Notes: generated from the sequence alone by a model not told the origin. DNA of 64,000 nucleotides from Mycolicibacter virginiensis (GCF_022374935.2 NZ_CP092430.2:248001-312000), one strand, 5' to 3'. Counted from the first letter of the stretch, positions 7,743 through 18,755 are shown. Numbers and translations are program-made.

Positions 7743-9137
7743 TCACGCCGAGATCTTCTCGGTGTCGACCGGAACGCCGGCGCTTCGGGTGCCTCGCGGC
7801 CGGCGGACGTACATCGCCCAGGTCAAACCCGCAACCGCGCAGTATGACGCCAGAAACACCCAGAACGCCGGTGTCTCTGACCCGGAGCTCGCGTAGGCCT
7901 GACGCAGGATCAGGTTGATGGCGACACCGCCGAGTGCGCCGACGGCGGTCGCGAAGCCGATCAAGGCGCCGGAATGTGAACGTGCCCAATGCCGGCGCTC
8001 GGTTTCGTCGGCGTCCAGCGACCGACTGCGGGCCTCGAAGATCGACGGGATCATCTTCAACACCGATCCGTTGCCCATCCCAGCCAGGATGAACAGCACC
8101 ATGAACGCGGCGATGTAGATCGCGATCGTCGATGTGGTTGCGCGGCTGGTGTGGTCGTCGATAGTGCTGGTCGCGACCAGTACGGCGGACGCCAGGATCA
8201 TGCCGAGGAACACCACCAGGGTGACGCGGCCCCCGCCGCGGCGGTCGGCCACCCGGCCGCCGTAGATGCGGGCCAAGGCGCCCAACAATGGGCCCAGGAA
8301 CGCGATTCGCGCGGCGTAGAGGGCCGCCTCGGCGGGGCTGTGGCCGGCCTTTTCGAAAGTGACGTGCAGCACTTGGGCGAACGCGAATGCGAAGCCGATG
8401 AACGAGCCGAACGCCGCGCAGTACAGCGCCGAGACGATCCAGCTATCCGGGACCGACAGGATCGACCGAATGCTGCCCACCTCTTCCATGCCGTGGTCGA
8501 GGTTGTCCATCCACAGCGCGGCGCAGGTGCCCACCACGGCAAGCAGCACCAGGTACACCGAGCAGACCAATTCGGGCTTGGTGTTGCCGACGGTGGCCAG
8601 AACCAGGAGGCCGACGAGCTGGATGGCTGCCACCCCGAGGTTGCCGATGCCGCCGCACAGTCCGAGGGCGACGCCCTTGAGGCGCTGGGGGTAGAAGGCA
8701 TCGACGTTGGCCAGCGAGGCGGCGTAGTTTCCGCCGCCCAGGCCGGTCAGCGCAGCGCACACCAAATACATCCACAGTGGTTGACCGGGGTTGACGAGCA
8801 GCAGCAGGGTCCCGACGGTCGGGATCAGCAAGATCAGCGAGGAGGCCACCGCCCAGTCGCGGCCGCCGAATTTCGCGGTGGCCCGAACGTAGGGCACGCG
8901 GACGCATCCGCCGACCAGGGTCGCGACTGCGGCGAGCAGGAGTTTGTCGCCGGCCTTGATGCCGTAGACCGATTCGGGCATGAACAGCACGACCACCGAC
9001 CACAGCGACCAGATGGAGAAAGCGACATGCGTACTGGCGGTTGACCAGATCAGGTTGCGGCGTGCGATGGCGGCGTTGCCGGCCTCCCAGGCTGCGCAGT
9101 CCTCAGGATCGAAATTTGTGATGTGGCCGTTCGTCAT
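7743..9137 (-). CDS. narK: NarK-family nitrate/nitrite transporter, copy B
   Basis: 464 residues, about 12 membrane segments, with the nitrate signature LTGLGGGNYAASLANVDAFY at about 130-149, the second signature VGALGGVAIN and the substrate arginine Arg80 (GGCVRVPY). It is colinear with copy A. It is the first gene of the operon narK - winged helix - CbiX. The tandem arrangement of two narK-regulator modules suggests local duplication followed by loss of the regulator's HemD half. Whether it is an importer or antiporter cannot be decided from sequence. Confidence 0.93.
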   Translation of the reverse strand: MTNGHITNFDPEDCAAWEAGNAAIARRNLIWSTASTHVAFSIWSLWSVVVLFMPESVYGIKAGDKLLLAAVATLVGGCVRVPYVRATAKFGGRDWAVASSLILLIPTVGTLLLLVNPGQPLWMYLVCAALTGLGGGNYAASLANVDAFYPQRLKGVALGLCGGIGNLGVAAIQLVGLLVLATVGNTKPELVCSVYLVLLAVVGTCAALWMDNLDHGMEEVGSIRSILSVPDSWIVSALYCAAFGSFIGFAFAFAQVLHVTFEKAGHSPAEAALYAARIAFLGPLLGALARIYGGRVADRRGGGRVTLVVFLGMILASAVLVATSTIDDHTSRATTSTIAIYIAAFMVLFILAGMGNGSVLKMIPSIFEARSRSLDADETERRHWARSHSGALIGFATAVGALGGVAINLILRQAYASSGSETPAFWVFLASYCAVAGLTWAMYVRRPRGTRSAGVPVDTEKISA

Positions 9138-9363
9138 GCGATCTCCTCGGGCTCTGGGCCACCGCTGCGCGCAGAATCTCGCATCACGATGGACGGTGTG
9201 CGAACCTACCGACCCGATCTGGCAAGTGGCAGAGCAGAACCTGAAAATGCGGTGGGCTCACCGACTGCGAGTGGCCCACATCACGTATTGGCCGCGCGCA
9301 CAGGACATTTCGCCTGGTCGATCGACCGAGCGGAGAAGCGTTGCGTTCGGTTGGAACCTTCTG

Positions 9364-10587
9364 TCAGCTGACTGGAAGCCAAAGGTTGACGGCCTTGGCG
9401 ATCTGCAGATACAGCGGTATCCCGATGGTCACGTTGTAGGAGAACGTCAGGCCCAGAGATGCGGCCAACGGAACCGTGGGACTGGCCTCGGGGATCGCCA
9501 TTCGCTGCACCGCCGGCACGGCGATGTAGGACGCCGCGCCGCACAGCACCGCGAAGAGCACGTAGCTGCCGGGTTCGAAATGGGTGCCGGTGATTTGCGA
9601 GTAGGTATGGATGATGAAAATTCCGGCTATCGCAAAGAGGTTGGGCGCCAACAACCCGAAGGCGATCAGACCGCGTCCCGCCGACCGCAGGTCCTTGAGC
9701 TTGCGCGACGCGGTCATCCCCATTTCGAGCAGGAAGAGGCACAGCATCCCCTGGAACGCGGTGACGAAGACGTGGTCACCGTCCTCGATGACCGAGGCGC
9801 CCTGCAGGCGACCGACGAAGCCGATGAGGATTCCACCGAACAGCAGGTAGAGCCCCGGGTTGAGCAGCACTTCGCGCAGCAGCGCTCCGCTGGGCGGTGC
9901 TGAGGAGGTAGTCGATGTCGCAGCGCTCGGCCGGACGTGCTCCTGCCTTTCCAGCGCAAGGTCGATTTCGTCTTGGATGCCCTTGTTGTGCCGGGTCGAG
10001 GTGTGCGACCCGTTCGCCTGGGTAGTGGCGGCGACGAGCTGGCGGCTGACTTTCTTGTTGTAGCCGGGCTCGTCGGCCATGTTGCCCTGCGCGTCCATCC
10101 CGCGTGCCCGCAACCGAGACACCAGGGCTAGGGCCACGATGCAGCCCGGGATCTCCATGACGGCCAGCATCACCGGCATATAGGCGTCGAACGCTATGTC
10201 CAACGTTGCAAGCACACCAAGGCAGGTGGCGAAAGTACCGGCGGAGTCCGACCCGTAATACCCCGCGACGGTGGCTCGGTCGATACGTCTCATCTTGGTC
10301 ATCCGGGTCAGCAACCAGTAGGCGACGAATCCGATGATCAGGTTGGTGGCGAAGCCCAGCACGATGAAGCCCAGGACGCCACCGATGCTCGATGAGTCGA
10401 CGGTTGCGAGCTCTTCGCCGCCCCGCCAGCCGATGGCGAGCAGCAAATACAACGTCAAGCCCTGATACAGCACGTAGGGGAACTCGAACTGGATCTTCAG
10501 CAGCGGGATGAGGAAGCCCATGTAGAAGAAAAGCAACAGTGGCTTGAACAAGTTGTGGGTGAAGTTGTGCCAGAACTCGTACAGCAT
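9364..10587 (-). CDS. SbtA-like sodium-dependent bicarbonate transporter family permease
   Basis: 407 residues, about ten membrane segments in two inverted halves, separated by a polar loop at about 165-245. Family marks are GYYGSDSAGTFATCLGVL in the first half, where cyanobacterial SbtA has its GxxSGST region, and LFLLEMGMTASRKLKDLR, GAASYIAVPAVQRMAIPEA and LGLTFSYNVTIGIPLYLQ in the second. SbtA imports bicarbonate with Na+. No SbtB (PII-like) partner is adjacent. The gene lies alone on the minus strand behind a 443-base gap that contains a good CRP-like site. Substrate in mycobacteria is unproven; another anion is possible. Confidence 0.82.
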   Translation of the reverse strand: MLYEFWHNFTHNLFKPLLLFFYMGFLIPLLKIQFEFPYVLYQGLTLYLLLAIGWRGGEELATVDSSSIGGVLGFIVLGFATNLIIGFVAYWLLTRMTKMRRIDRATVAGYYGSDSAGTFATCLGVLATLDIAFDAYMPVMLAVMEIPGCIVALALVSRLRARGMDAQGNMADEPGYNKKVSRQLVAATTQANGSHTSTRHNKGIQDEIDLALERQEHVRPSAATSTTSSAPPSGALLREVLLNPGLYLLFGGILIGFVGRLQGASVIEDGDHVFVTAFQGMLCLFLLEMGMTASRKLKDLRSAGRGLIAFGLLAPNLFAIAGIFIIHTYSQITGTHFEPGSYVLFAVLCGAASYIAVPAVQRMAIPEASPTVPLAASLGLTFSYNVTIGIPLYLQIAKAVNLWLPVS

Positions 10588-11030
10588 GAGGGTGCGTCTT
10601 TCGAGAGGGGGGCCGTGCAGGGCCGGGGCAAGCCGTGACGGTCACACCATAAGGCCACTTTCGTGGGGAGTCGCCCCGAAGTCAGGCCCCCGCGACTATT
10701 GGCAGCAGAGTGGCAGGGAGCCGCAGAATTCGGCCCTGCGCCCGAAGTGTCTCCGCGCACGGCGCGGGGGGCTGACGCGGCCGGCGCGACCGGTATGCCC
10801 AGGTCAAAGCGTTGAATACTTTCCGATCGGCGGCGAACAGTCGCAATGCCGGCATAGTCGCGCCGGTTCGCCTGTGAGGCTGACGCAATATTAAGTTAAC
10901 AATCAATCCTGGCGCTGCTTGAATCGCACGGCTGATTCTTATGAACACTGCAGGGATTGTGAGCCGTCTCACTGCAGTCCCGCTCGGCCACCAGGCATAC
11001 ACCGGCTGTCCACGGGCCGTTAACCCGTTG
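10588..11030. other. Intergenic region between aac(2') and the SbtA-like gene
   Basis: 443 bases without a credible gene. It holds the CRP-like site at 10958-10973 and an AT-rich stretch near 10887-10905 (AATATTAAGTTAAC) that could supply a minus-strand -10 element for the transporter. The rest is GC-rich, and I saw no clear terminator hairpin, tRNA or coding signal. Confidence 0.5.
10958..10973. promoter_or_regulatory. CRP-like site upstream of the SbtA-like transporter
   Basis: TGTGAGCCGTCTCACT matches TGTGA-N6-TCACA in all but the last base. It is the best CRP match in the window, about 370 bases upstream of the transporter start and 65-85 bases upstream of an AT-rich candidate promoter. 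It shares the GTCTCAC right half with the nirB site. Confidence 0.5.
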
Positions 11031-11585
<555 letters not shown>

Positions 11586-12482
11586 CTACCAGGCCGAGCG
11601 CGAGGCGGGGTGCTGGCGGGGCCGAGACCAGTGCATCCGTACGGTCTGCCCGGGCTGAACCTGGGCCAACGTGTCGATGTCCTCGTCGACCACCACCCCC
11701 ACCACCGGGTAGGCGCCGGTCACCGGATGATCCGGACCCAGGATTATCGGAAAGCCGTTCGGCAGGATCTGGATTGCCCCACGGTCGGCTCCCTCGGCGG
11801 GCAATTGCCGTTCCGGCCACCGGTATTCCAGCGGCATCCCCACCAAGCGCATGCCGACGCGGTCGCTGCGGTTACTCACCAGCCAATTGGTGCGCACCAT
11901 GATGTCCGGATCGACGAACCAGTCGTCGCGTGGGCCGGGTGTCACCCGCAGTTCGACTACGTCGTCAGGGATGGTCGCCACCGGCGCCTGGTCGATCTCG
12001 GGGAAGTGGCCGGTCCGTTCGCCGATCTGCAGCACGTCGCCGTCACGCAACGGGGCCGGGCCGATATCGCCCATCACGTCGTAACTGCGGGAACCCAGCA
12101 CCGGGGTGACATCGATGCCGCCCCGCACCGCCAGATAGCTGCGCAGGCCAGAGCGCGGCCTGCCCAAGGAGACCACCTGGCCGTCGCGGACATGCTGAAT
12201 GCTGTTGGTGCCGAAGCTGGCTCCGTTGACATTCGGGTCTGTGTCGGCGCCGGTGACCGCGATGTCGACGTCTCCGCCGTGGACTCGCACGGACAACCCG
12301 CCGAATGCCACCTCGATGGTGGCTCGATCATCGGGATTGGCCAGCAGCCGGTTGGCCAGCTTGTGCGAGCGGCGGTCGGCGGCTCCGGACGGGCTGACTC
12401 CGAGGTGACCCATCCCCGCCCGGCCCAGATCTTCGACCAGGGCCAGCGGGCCGGTGTGCAGAACTTCCAGGGTGGTTGTCAT
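11586..12482 (-). CDS. pxpC: 5-oxoprolinase subunit C-like (AHS2 carboxyltransferase domain; Rv0263c type)
   Basis: 298 residues, beginning [20 protein letters not shown], the standard start of the KipA/PxpC (AHS2) family. Typical features follow: [28 protein letters not shown] and [20 protein letters not shown]. With PxpB and PxpA it forms the ATP-dependent 5-oxoprolinase of bacteria. The start at 12482 is chosen because the upstream extension is shadowed by the preceding gene, whose stop is 5 bases away. PxpA is not in the window. A role as a Kip-type kinase inhibitor pair is the alternative reading of the same families. Confidence 0.88.
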   Translation of the reverse strand: MTTTLEVLHTGPLALVEDLGRAGMGHLGVSPSGAADRRSHKLANRLLANPDDRATIEVAFGGLSVRVHGGDVDIAVTGADTDPNVNGASFGTNSIQHVRDGQVVSLGRPRSGLRSYLAVRGGIDVTPVLGSRSYDVMGDIGPAPLRDGDVLQIGERTGHFPEIDQAPVATIPDDVVELRVTPGPRDDWFVDPDIMVRTNWLVSNRSDRVGMRLVGMPLEYRWPERQLPAEGADRGAIQILPNGFPIILGPDHPVTGAYPVVGVVVDEDIDTLAQVQPGQTVRMHWSRPRQHPASRSAW

Positions 12483-12487
12483 GGCGG

Positions 12488-13144
12488 TCACGCAGCCCGG
12501 AATCGCACCGACAGGCCCGGCGTCAACAGCGCCGGGTCGGGACGGTCCAGGTCCCACAACAGGGCGTCGGTGTGGCCGATCACCTGCCAACCGCCGGGCC
12601 ACTGCCGCGGATAGATGCCGCTGAACTGGCCGGCCAGCGCCACCGAGCCGGCCGGAACCGGCCGCAACTCGGCGCGGCGGGGCACCTGCAGCCTAGGGTC
12701 GCCGCCGAGCAGGTAGGCGAAGCCCGGCGTGGATCCGCCGAACCCCACCACCCAGGGCGTTGCGGTGTGGGCATTGATGACCTGGGCGACGCTCAGGCCG
12801 GTGTGTTCGGCCACCTCGCTCAGGTCTGGCCCGTCGTAGATGACATCGACCACCACGTCTGCGGGCCCATCGGGGGCGCGGGTCTGGACTGCGTCCGGGT
12901 TGACATCCAGGGTCGTCAGGCGGCGCCGGACGCCGGCCCGGTACCGGGGGGCGGCCAGTTTCACCAATACCGTGTGGGACGCCGGGACGATGTCGACAAC
13001 GCCGGGCAGCGCGGCGGAATGCAGCGCCGCGGTCCATGCCAGCACGTCGGCGGTGGAGTCGAACTGCAGCAACAAGGCGCTGTCGCCGTAGTCGAGGACC
13101 ACGTCGGTCTTGGTGAAATCCTGGAAATCCAATGCCACGCTCAT
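12488..13144 (-). CDS. pxpB: 5-oxoprolinase subunit B-like (AHS1 domain; Rv0264c type)
   Basis: 218 residues. The AHS1/KipI core is visible: [13 protein letters not shown], the middle LKxA-type strand, and [27 protein letters not shown] (quoted in pieces: [14 protein letters not shown] then [11 protein letters not shown]), then [15 protein letters not shown]. It pairs with the 11586 gene. The in-frame upstream ATG would add 16 basic, unmatched residues, so I placed the start at 13144 ([12 protein letters not shown]). The operon continues into pxpC after 5 bases. Confidence 0.87.
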   Translation of the reverse strand: MSVALDFQDFTKTDVVLDYGDSALLLQFDSTADVLAWTAALHSAALPGVVDIVPASHTVLVKLAAPRYRAGVRRRLTTLDVNPDAVQTRAPDGPADVVVDVIYDGPDLSEVAEHTGLSVAQVINAHTATPWVVGFGGSTPGFAYLLGGDPRLQVPRRAELRPVPAGSVALAGQFSGIYPRQWPGGWQVIGHTDALLWDLDRPDPALLTPGLSVRFRAA

Positions 13145-13240
13145 GCCACGACCGTAGCCTCGAATGACGCCGAATAGTGACGTAGAACACAATTCTGCGG
13201 GGTATGCCAGAGGGGTCTTACTGAACGCGCAGAGTTGGCC

Positions 13241-14188
13241 CTAACCAGTGATCTTGGCGATCAGGGCGGGTAGCTGTTCGGCCACCAGCGGGTAGCTCAG
13301 CGGGGAGGCGAAGGCGATCGCGCCGGCCTGATCCTTGGTTGTGAAGATGCTGCGTGACTCGAACCCGGCGATGTCCGGTTCGGCCAGCAGCGCCGTGCGC
13401 TCGTCGTCGCTCTCGGTGGTCCAGATCAGCACATCCGCGCCGCCGAGCGCCGATCTGATCCGCTCGTGCTCGATCACCGTGGGCGCCGCGGCGACGGTCA
13501 ACCCCATCTGGGTCAGAAACGCGGTACGCCAGCCGGTGGCGGCGCTGACATTGCCCTGGTCCAGTCGGCCGGCCAGCAGCAGCACCTTCTTGCCCTTGAA
13601 GCCGGGGCGCGCAGCGGCGACGTCGGTGAACGCGCGGTCGACCCCGTCAATCAGCGACTGCATCTGCTGGCCGCGATGCACCGCCTTACCGATGGCGGTG
13701 GCCTGAACCTTCCAGGGCTCGAAGAAGGCGTCACCACCCGACTGCGGCACGGTCGGCGCGATCGCCGACAGTTTCTGATATGTGTCGGCATCCACCCCGG
13801 CGTTAGTCGCGATGATCAGATCCGGCTTGAGGTCGGCGATCTGTGTCACCGCGATCCCGTTGTCCAAGTCCAGCACCACCGGTTTGGCATCCCCGAGCTG
13901 TCGCTGCGCCCAGGGCCACACCGCGAACGGCTGATCGCCGAACCAGTTGGTCACCGCGATCGGGACGACACCGAGCGCCAGCAGGTCGTCCTGGCCGGTG
14001 TAGCCGGCACACACCACCCGGCTGGGTGGCTCCGGGACAGTGGTCTCGCCGAAGATATGGGCGATGGTGACCGGCCCGGGTGCGCCGTCGTCGGAGTGCT
14101 CCTCCGACGAGCAGGACGCCAGAAGCACGGTGGCACCGGCCGCGCCGCAGAGGCCGAAGAAACCGCGCCGGCTCCACTGGTCTCGCAT
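13241..14188 (-). CDS. fecB2: Iron/heme-type ABC transporter substrate-binding lipoprotein (FecB2, Rv0265c type)
   Basis: 315 residues. The N-terminus has a twin-arginine-like RRGFFGL, a hydrophobic stretch and the lipobox LASC, so it is a cell-envelope lipoprotein, possibly exported through Tat. The mature part has the FhuD/BtuF periplasmic binding fold: SRVVCAGYTGQDDLLALGVVP at the start of lobe 1 and the second lobe from FKGKKVLLLAG. No permease or ATPase genes adjoin it, as in M. tuberculosis. The ligand is a ferric siderophore or heme by family; the sequence does not tell which. Confidence 0.9.
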   Translation of the reverse strand: MRDQWSRRGFFGLCGAAGATVLLASCSSEEHSDDGAPGPVTIAHIFGETTVPEPPSRVVCAGYTGQDDLLALGVVPIAVTNWFGDQPFAVWPWAQRQLGDAKPVVLDLDNGIAVTQIADLKPDLIIATNAGVDADTYQKLSAIAPTVPQSGGDAFFEPWKVQATAIGKAVHRGQQMQSLIDGVDRAFTDVAAARPGFKGKKVLLLAGRLDQGNVSAATGWRTAFLTQMGLTVAAAPTVIEHERIRSALGGADVLIWTTESDDERTALLAEPDIAGFESRSIFTTKDQAGAIAFASPLSYPLVAEQLPALIAKITG

Positions 14189-14208
14189 CGCGTGAGATTA
14201 ACCCGCGA

Positions 14209-17200
14209 TCAGGCGGGCTCGCCATAGCCGCCGCCACCGGGAGTCTCGATCACCAGCACGTCGCCGGGGCCGAGGTCGGTGGAGTCGCAGCCGGCCAACT
14301 CGGTCACCGAGCCGTCCGCGCGTTCCACCCGGTTACGTCCCAAGTCGCCGGTTTGGCCACCGGCCATGCCGTAGGGCGCAACTCGCCGGTGTCCGGTCAG
14401 CACGCTGACCGTCATCGGCTCACGGAATTCGATCTTGCGCACGCCGCCATCACCGCCGTGCCAGCGTCCGGACCCGCCGCTGCCGTGCCGGATCGCATAC
14501 TCGCGCAACAACACCGGGAAGCGCATCTCCAGCACTTCGGGGTCGGTGAGCCGCGAGTTGGTCATGTGGGTCTGCACCACCGACGCGCCGTCGAAACCGT
14601 CGCCTGCGCCCGACCCGCAGCCGAGCGTCTCGTAGTACTGGTGGCCCGAGTTGCCGAACGTGACATTGTTCATCGTCCCGGAGCCCTCGGCCTGCACCCG
14701 CAGTGCGGCCAGCAGCGCACCGGTGATCGCCTGGGAGGTCTCGACGTTTCCGGCAACCACCGCGGCCGGGTAGGCCGGCGACAACAGGGTGCCGTCCGGG
14801 ATCGTGATCCGTAGCGGGCGCAGGCACCCGTCGTTGATCGGGATGTCGTCGGCTACCAGCGTGCGGAACACATAGAGCACTGCGGCGGTGGCCACCGAAG
14901 ACGGCGCGTTGAAGTTCGTCGCCAACTGCGGCGATGTCCCGGCGAAGTCGATGGTGGCACCGCGAGCTGCACGGTCGACGGTAACCCGCACCGCGATCGT
15001 CGCGCCGGAGTCCATCTCATATCGGTACTCGCCGTCGTCGAGGGAATCGATGACCCGGCGCACCGCCTCCTCGGCGTTGTCCTGGACGTGGCGCATGTAG
15101 GCCTGCACGACATCCAGACCGAAATGGGCGATCATCGCCCGGATCTCGTCGATGCCCTTCTGGTTGGCGGCGACCTGCGCACGCAGATCCGCGAGGTTGG
15201 TGTCGGGACTACGCGAGGCGTAGGTCGCCGCGGTGAGAAGGTCGCGGGTCGGTGCCTCGCGAAAGTGGCCGTCGTCGACCAGCAGCCAGTTGTCGAACAG
15301 CACGCCTTCCTCGACCACGGAGCGGCTGTCCGCGGGCATGGAACCGGGTGTGGTTCCGCCGATCTCGGCGTGGTGACCGCGCGAGGCCACAAAGAACAAC
15401 ACGGGGTCGCCCTCGCCCGCGGCTTCGGCGTACACCGGAGAGACGACGGTGATGTCGGGCAGGTGGGTGCCGCCGTGATACGGGTCGTTGACCGCATAGA
15501 CCTGGCCGGGCCGCATCGTGTCGGCGCGGCGGGAGATAACCTCCTTGACGGTGGCGCCCATCGATCCCAGGTGCACCGGGATATGGGGCGCATTGGCCAC
15601 CAGATTGCCGTCGGCGTCGAACAATGCGCAGGAGAAGTCAAGCCGTTCATGGATATTCACCGACTGGGCGGTTGCCTCCAGTCGGGTTCCCATCTGCTCG
15701 GCGATGGCCATGAACAGGTTGTTGAAGATCTCCAGCAACACCGGATCGGCCGCGGTTCCGGCGGAAACCGGCGCGGTAGTGGCCAGCCGCTGCAGCACCA
15801 GTTGACCATCGGCGGTGAGCTGCGCCTGCCAACCGTCGTCGACGACGGTGGTGGCGTTGTCCTCGGCGATGACGGCCGGCCCGACCACCACATCGGTGAT
15901 CGCGGCGCGCTGGTGCAGCGGCGCGTCATGCCAGGCGCCGCCGGCGTAGAGGCGCACGGCTTCAGCGGGTTGACGGGCTGTATCGGCATCGCTGCGCCCG
16001 AACAGTTCGGGTTGCTCGGTGAGTCCGGTCGCCTCTACCGAAACCGCCTCGGCGATCAGCGCACGCTCCATCAGGAACGAGTACATGCCGCGGTGGATCT
16101 CTTCGAATGCCGCCGTCATCGCAGCGATGCCGCCGAGCTCGACCGGGATCGAGGTGTCGGTGCCCTGGTAGCGCAGGTGCACTCGGCGTATCGCGTGGGT
16201 TTGGTTGGCCGGGATGTGCTGGGCGGCGAGCTCGCCGCGGGCCTGCCGCTCCAGGTCGTCGGCGACCTCGGCCAATCCGGCGAGGGTGGTGGCGTCCAGC
16301 TCGGCCTCGACGGCGCGCTCGCGGATCACGGTGGTGTCGGCCAATCCGATTCCCAGTGCGGAGAGCACGCCCGCCATCGGCGGCACCAACACCGTGCGGA
16401 TGCCGAGCTCGTCGGCGACCGCGCACGCGTGCTGTCCACCGGCACCACCGAAGGTGGTCAGGGCGTAGCGGGTTATGTCGTGTCCCCGGGCCACCGAGAT
16501 CTTCTTGACCGCGTTGGACATGTTGGCCACAGCGATGCGCAGGAATCCCTCGGCAACCTGCTCGGGGCTGCGGTCATCGCCGGTGGCGGAACGGATTTCG
16601 TCGGCCAGCGCGGCGAAGGAGCGCCCGACCGTCGCTGCGTCCAGTGGTTCGTCGCCGGCCGGCCCGAACACTGCGGGGAAATGTGCCGGTTGGATGCGCC
16701 CCAGCATGACGTTGGCGTCGGTGACGGTCAACGGACCACCGCGCCGGTAGCAGGCCGGCCCCGGGTCGGCGCCCGCGGACTCTGGGCCCACCCGGTAGCG
16801 GCTGCCGTCGAAGTGCAGGATCGAACCGCCGCCGGCCGCGACGGTGTGGATGTGCAGCATCGGTGCGCGCAGCCGTACCCCGGCGACCTCGGTGGTGAAC
16901 ACCCGCTCGTATCCGTGCGTGGCGGTGTAATGCGAGACGTCGGTGGAGGTTCCGCCCATGTCGAAACCGATCACCGAGTCGAATCCGGCCAACGCCGACA
17001 TCCGAACCATGCCGACGATTCCGCCGGCCGGACCGGACAGGATCGCGTCTTTGCCGCGGAAGTGATCTGCCGCCGCCAGCCCGCCATTGGACTGCATGAA
17101 CATCAGTCGCACGCCGGTGAGCTGGTCGGCCACTTGGGCCACATAGCGGCGCAGTACCGGTGATAGATAGGCATCGACGACCGCGGTGTCGCCCCGCGGG

Positions 17201-17808
17201 ATCAGTTTCGGCAATGGACTGACCTCACACGACAACGAGACCTGGTCAAAGCCGATCTCGCGGGCCAGATCACCGATAACCCTTTCATGCAAGGGATTTC
17301 GGTAACTGTGCAGGCATACCACCGCGCACGCGCGGATGCCGTCGGCGTGGGCGGCCCGCAGCTGTGCGGCCAAGGCTTCCAGGTCCGGTTTCTGCAGTAC
17401 GGTCCCGTCTGCGGCCACGCGTTCATCGACCTCGAGGGTGCGCTCGTAGAGTTGCTCGGGCAGCACGATCTGCCGGTCGAAGATGTGTGGCCGATTCTGA
17501 TAGGCGATGCGCAGCGCGTCGCCAAAACCCCGCGTGATGACCAACAGAGTCCGCTCGCCGGCGCGCTCCAGCAAGGCGTTGGTGGCTACCGTCGTGCCCA
17601 TCCGCACCGATTCGATCAGCCCGGCCGGAATCGGTGCCCCGCTCTCGATCTGCAGCAGGGCGCGGATTCCGGCCACCGCCGCGTCTCGGTATTGCTCGGG
17701 ATTCTCCGAGAGGAGCTTGTGGGTGAGCAGGCGCCCGTCGGGATGGCGCGCCACGATGTCGGTGAACGTGCCGCCCCGGTCGATCCAGAACTGCCAGGTA
17801 CCCGCCAC
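14209..17808 (-). CDS. oplA: ATP-dependent 5-oxoprolinase, full-length HyuA-HyuB fusion
   Basis: 1199 residues. The N-terminal half is a hydantoinase A/acetone carboxylase beta-type ATPase domain: [18 protein letters not shown] at residues 7-24, [29 protein letters not shown] phosphate loop ([16 protein letters not shown]) and [13 protein letters not shown]. The C-terminal half from about residue 690 is hydantoinase B ([27 protein letters not shown]-like [14 protein letters not shown]; final GGGGYGEP). It hydrolyses 5-oxoproline to glutamate with ATP. It lies next to the unrelated PxpBC type. It is 1 residue group away from the downstream regulator only in spacing: the regulator's stop is 3 bases upstream of this ATG. 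Confidence 0.93.
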   Translation of the reverse strand: MAGTWQFWIDRGGTFTDIVARHPDGRLLTHKLLSENPEQYRDAAVAGIRALLQIESGAPIPAGLIESVRMGTTVATNALLERAGERTLLVITRGFGDALRIAYQNRPHIFDRQIVLPEQLYERTLEVDERVAADGTVLQKPDLEALAAQLRAAHADGIRACAVVCLHSYRNPLHERVIGDLAREIGFDQVSLSCEVSPLPKLIPRGDTAVVDAYLSPVLRRYVAQVADQLTGVRLMFMQSNGGLAAADHFRGKDAILSGPAGGIVGMVRMSALAGFDSVIGFDMGGTSTDVSHYTATHGYERVFTTEVAGVRLRAPMLHIHTVAAGGGSILHFDGSRYRVGPESAGADPGPACYRRGGPLTVTDANVMLGRIQPAHFPAVFGPAGDEPLDAATVGRSFAALADEIRSATGDDRSPEQVAEGFLRIAVANMSNAVKKISVARGHDITRYALTTFGGAGGQHACAVADELGIRTVLVPPMAGVLSALGIGLADTTVIRERAVEAELDATTLAGLAEVADDLERQARGELAAQHIPANQTHAIRRVHLRYQGTDTSIPVELGGIAAMTAAFEEIHRGMYSFLMERALIAEAVSVEATGLTEQPELFGRSDADTARQPAEAVRLYAGGAWHDAPLHQRAAITDVVVGPAVIAEDNATTVVDDGWQAQLTADGQLVLQRLATTAPVSAGTAADPVLLEIFNNLFMAIAEQMGTRLEATAQSVNIHERLDFSCALFDADGNLVANAPHIPVHLGSMGATVKEVISRRADTMRPGQVYAVNDPYHGGTHLPDITVVSPVYAEAAGEGDPVLFFVASRGHHAEIGGTTPGSMPADSRSVVEEGVLFDNWLLVDDGHFREAPTRDLLTAATYASRSPDTNLADLRAQVAANQKGIDEIRAMIAHFGLDVVQAYMRHVQDNAEEAVRRVIDSLDDGEYRYEMDSGATIAVRVTVDRAARGATIDFAGTSPQLATNFNAPSSVATAAVLYVFRTLVADDIPINDGCLRPLRITIPDGTLLSPAYPAAVVAGNVETSQAITGALLAALRVQAEGSGTMNNVTFGNSGHQYYETLGCGSGAGDGFDGASVVQTHMTNSRLTDPEVLEMRFPVLLREYAIRHGSGGSGRWHGGDGGVRKIEFREPMTVSVLTGHRRVAPYGMAGGQTGDLGRNRVERADGSVTELAGCDSTDLGPGDVLVIETPGGGGYGEPA

Positions 17809-17811
17809 GGG

Positions 17812-18723
17812 TCACATTCTGCCGTCGGCTGCCGATGGTGGGGAAGCCGGTCCGGGACTGCACGGCTTGGTGAGTAGGGAGACAGCGAAATCGGCGTAGG
17901 TGCGTGCGGTCTCCTCGGGGGTGGCCGGACCGTCGGGGTTGAACCACTGGGGCAGCGACGTGCACATGGTCGTGATGGCGCGTCCTGCGATGCGGCGGTC
18001 GAGGACATCGGCGACGTCGACGTCAGACTCGCGCGCGGCGCGGTCGATGGCGGCGTCGAGGGTGTGCTGCAGTTGATTTCGTGAGTCGGCGATACGTTGC
18101 CGATTCGCCGCTGTCAGGCTGCGCATCTCGCTGGCTCCGATGAAGGCCAGCTTCTGGCGGTGCGTGTGGAACAGGGCAAGGGCTTCAACGACCAGCCGCA
18201 CCTCCTGGAGGCCGGTTGTGGCGTCGGCGCGGGCAGCGGTGACCCGCCAGTGCAGTTCGCTCATGGTCAGGTCGAGGATCGCCACCAGCAGGGTCTGCTT
18301 ATCGGGGTAGTGGTGGTAAATCCCGGGCACACTCATGCCCGCGCGCGCGGAGACATCCCGCATGGAACTGCCGTGGTAGCCGGTGTCGACGAACGCATCG
18401 ATGGCAGCGGCCAAGACGCTGTCCAGGGTCAGCGGCGGAAACCGTCGCCAGTCGCGCTGCGCGGAATCGGCCACATCGCTGCGGGTGTGCGCTGGGCGGG
18501 CCGACGCTGCGGAGACGGTGCCCGCCAGGATCTGGGCCGGTGTGACACCCAGCGCCCCGGCGCACGCCTGCAGGCGTGCCACCGAGATTCCGGTCTTGCC
18601 GTTCTCGATGGCGCTGATTGTGGCGGGGCTGACCTGCAGGCACTGCGCAAGGTCGCGGACGGTCAGGCCTCTGGCCTGACGGGCGGCGCGGATCGCCGTG
18701 CCGCACTCCGGCGATCCCGCCAC
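17812..18723 (-). CDS. XRE-TetR double DNA-binding transcriptional regulator
   Basis: 303 residues with two helix-turn-helix domains in one chain. Residues about 11-60 are an XRE/Cro helix-turn-helix (LTVRDLAQCLQVSPATISAI); residues about 100-146 are a TetR helix-turn-helix (MRDVSARAGMSVPGIYHHYP), followed by a TetR ligand-binding region. The GTG at 18723 is chosen because a GGAGGT site lies just upstream. The gene is divergent from the acyl-CoA dehydrogenase operon, and a perfect palindrome lies between them, so autoregulation and control of the island are likely. The ligand is probably a CoA thioester by context; that is inference. Confidence 0.85.
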   Translation of the reverse strand: MAGSPECGTAIRAARQARGLTVRDLAQCLQVSPATISAIENGKTGISVARLQACAGALGVTPAQILAGTVSAASARPAHTRSDVADSAQRDWRRFPPLTLDSVLAAAIDAFVDTGYHGSSMRDVSARAGMSVPGIYHHYPDKQTLLVAILDLTMSELHWRVTAARADATTGLQEVRLVVEALALFHTHRQKLAFIGASEMRSLTAANRQRIADSRNQLQHTLDAAIDRAARESDVDVADVLDRRIAGRAITTMCTSLPQWFNPDGPATPEETARTYADFAVSLLTKPCSPGPASPPSAADGRM

Positions 18724-18738
18724 GGCTACCTCCAGTTT

Positions 18739-18755
18739 GTTCAGGATTACTGAAC
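18739..18755. promoter_or_regulatory. Palindromic operator between the XRE-TetR gene and the acyl-CoA dehydrogenase operon
   Basis: GTTCAG-GATTA-CTGAAC, perfect 6-base arms, 16 bases upstream of the regulator start, next to AT-rich ACTATAT, a possible -10. It is probably the operator of the adjacent XRE-TetR protein. Confidence 0.5.
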
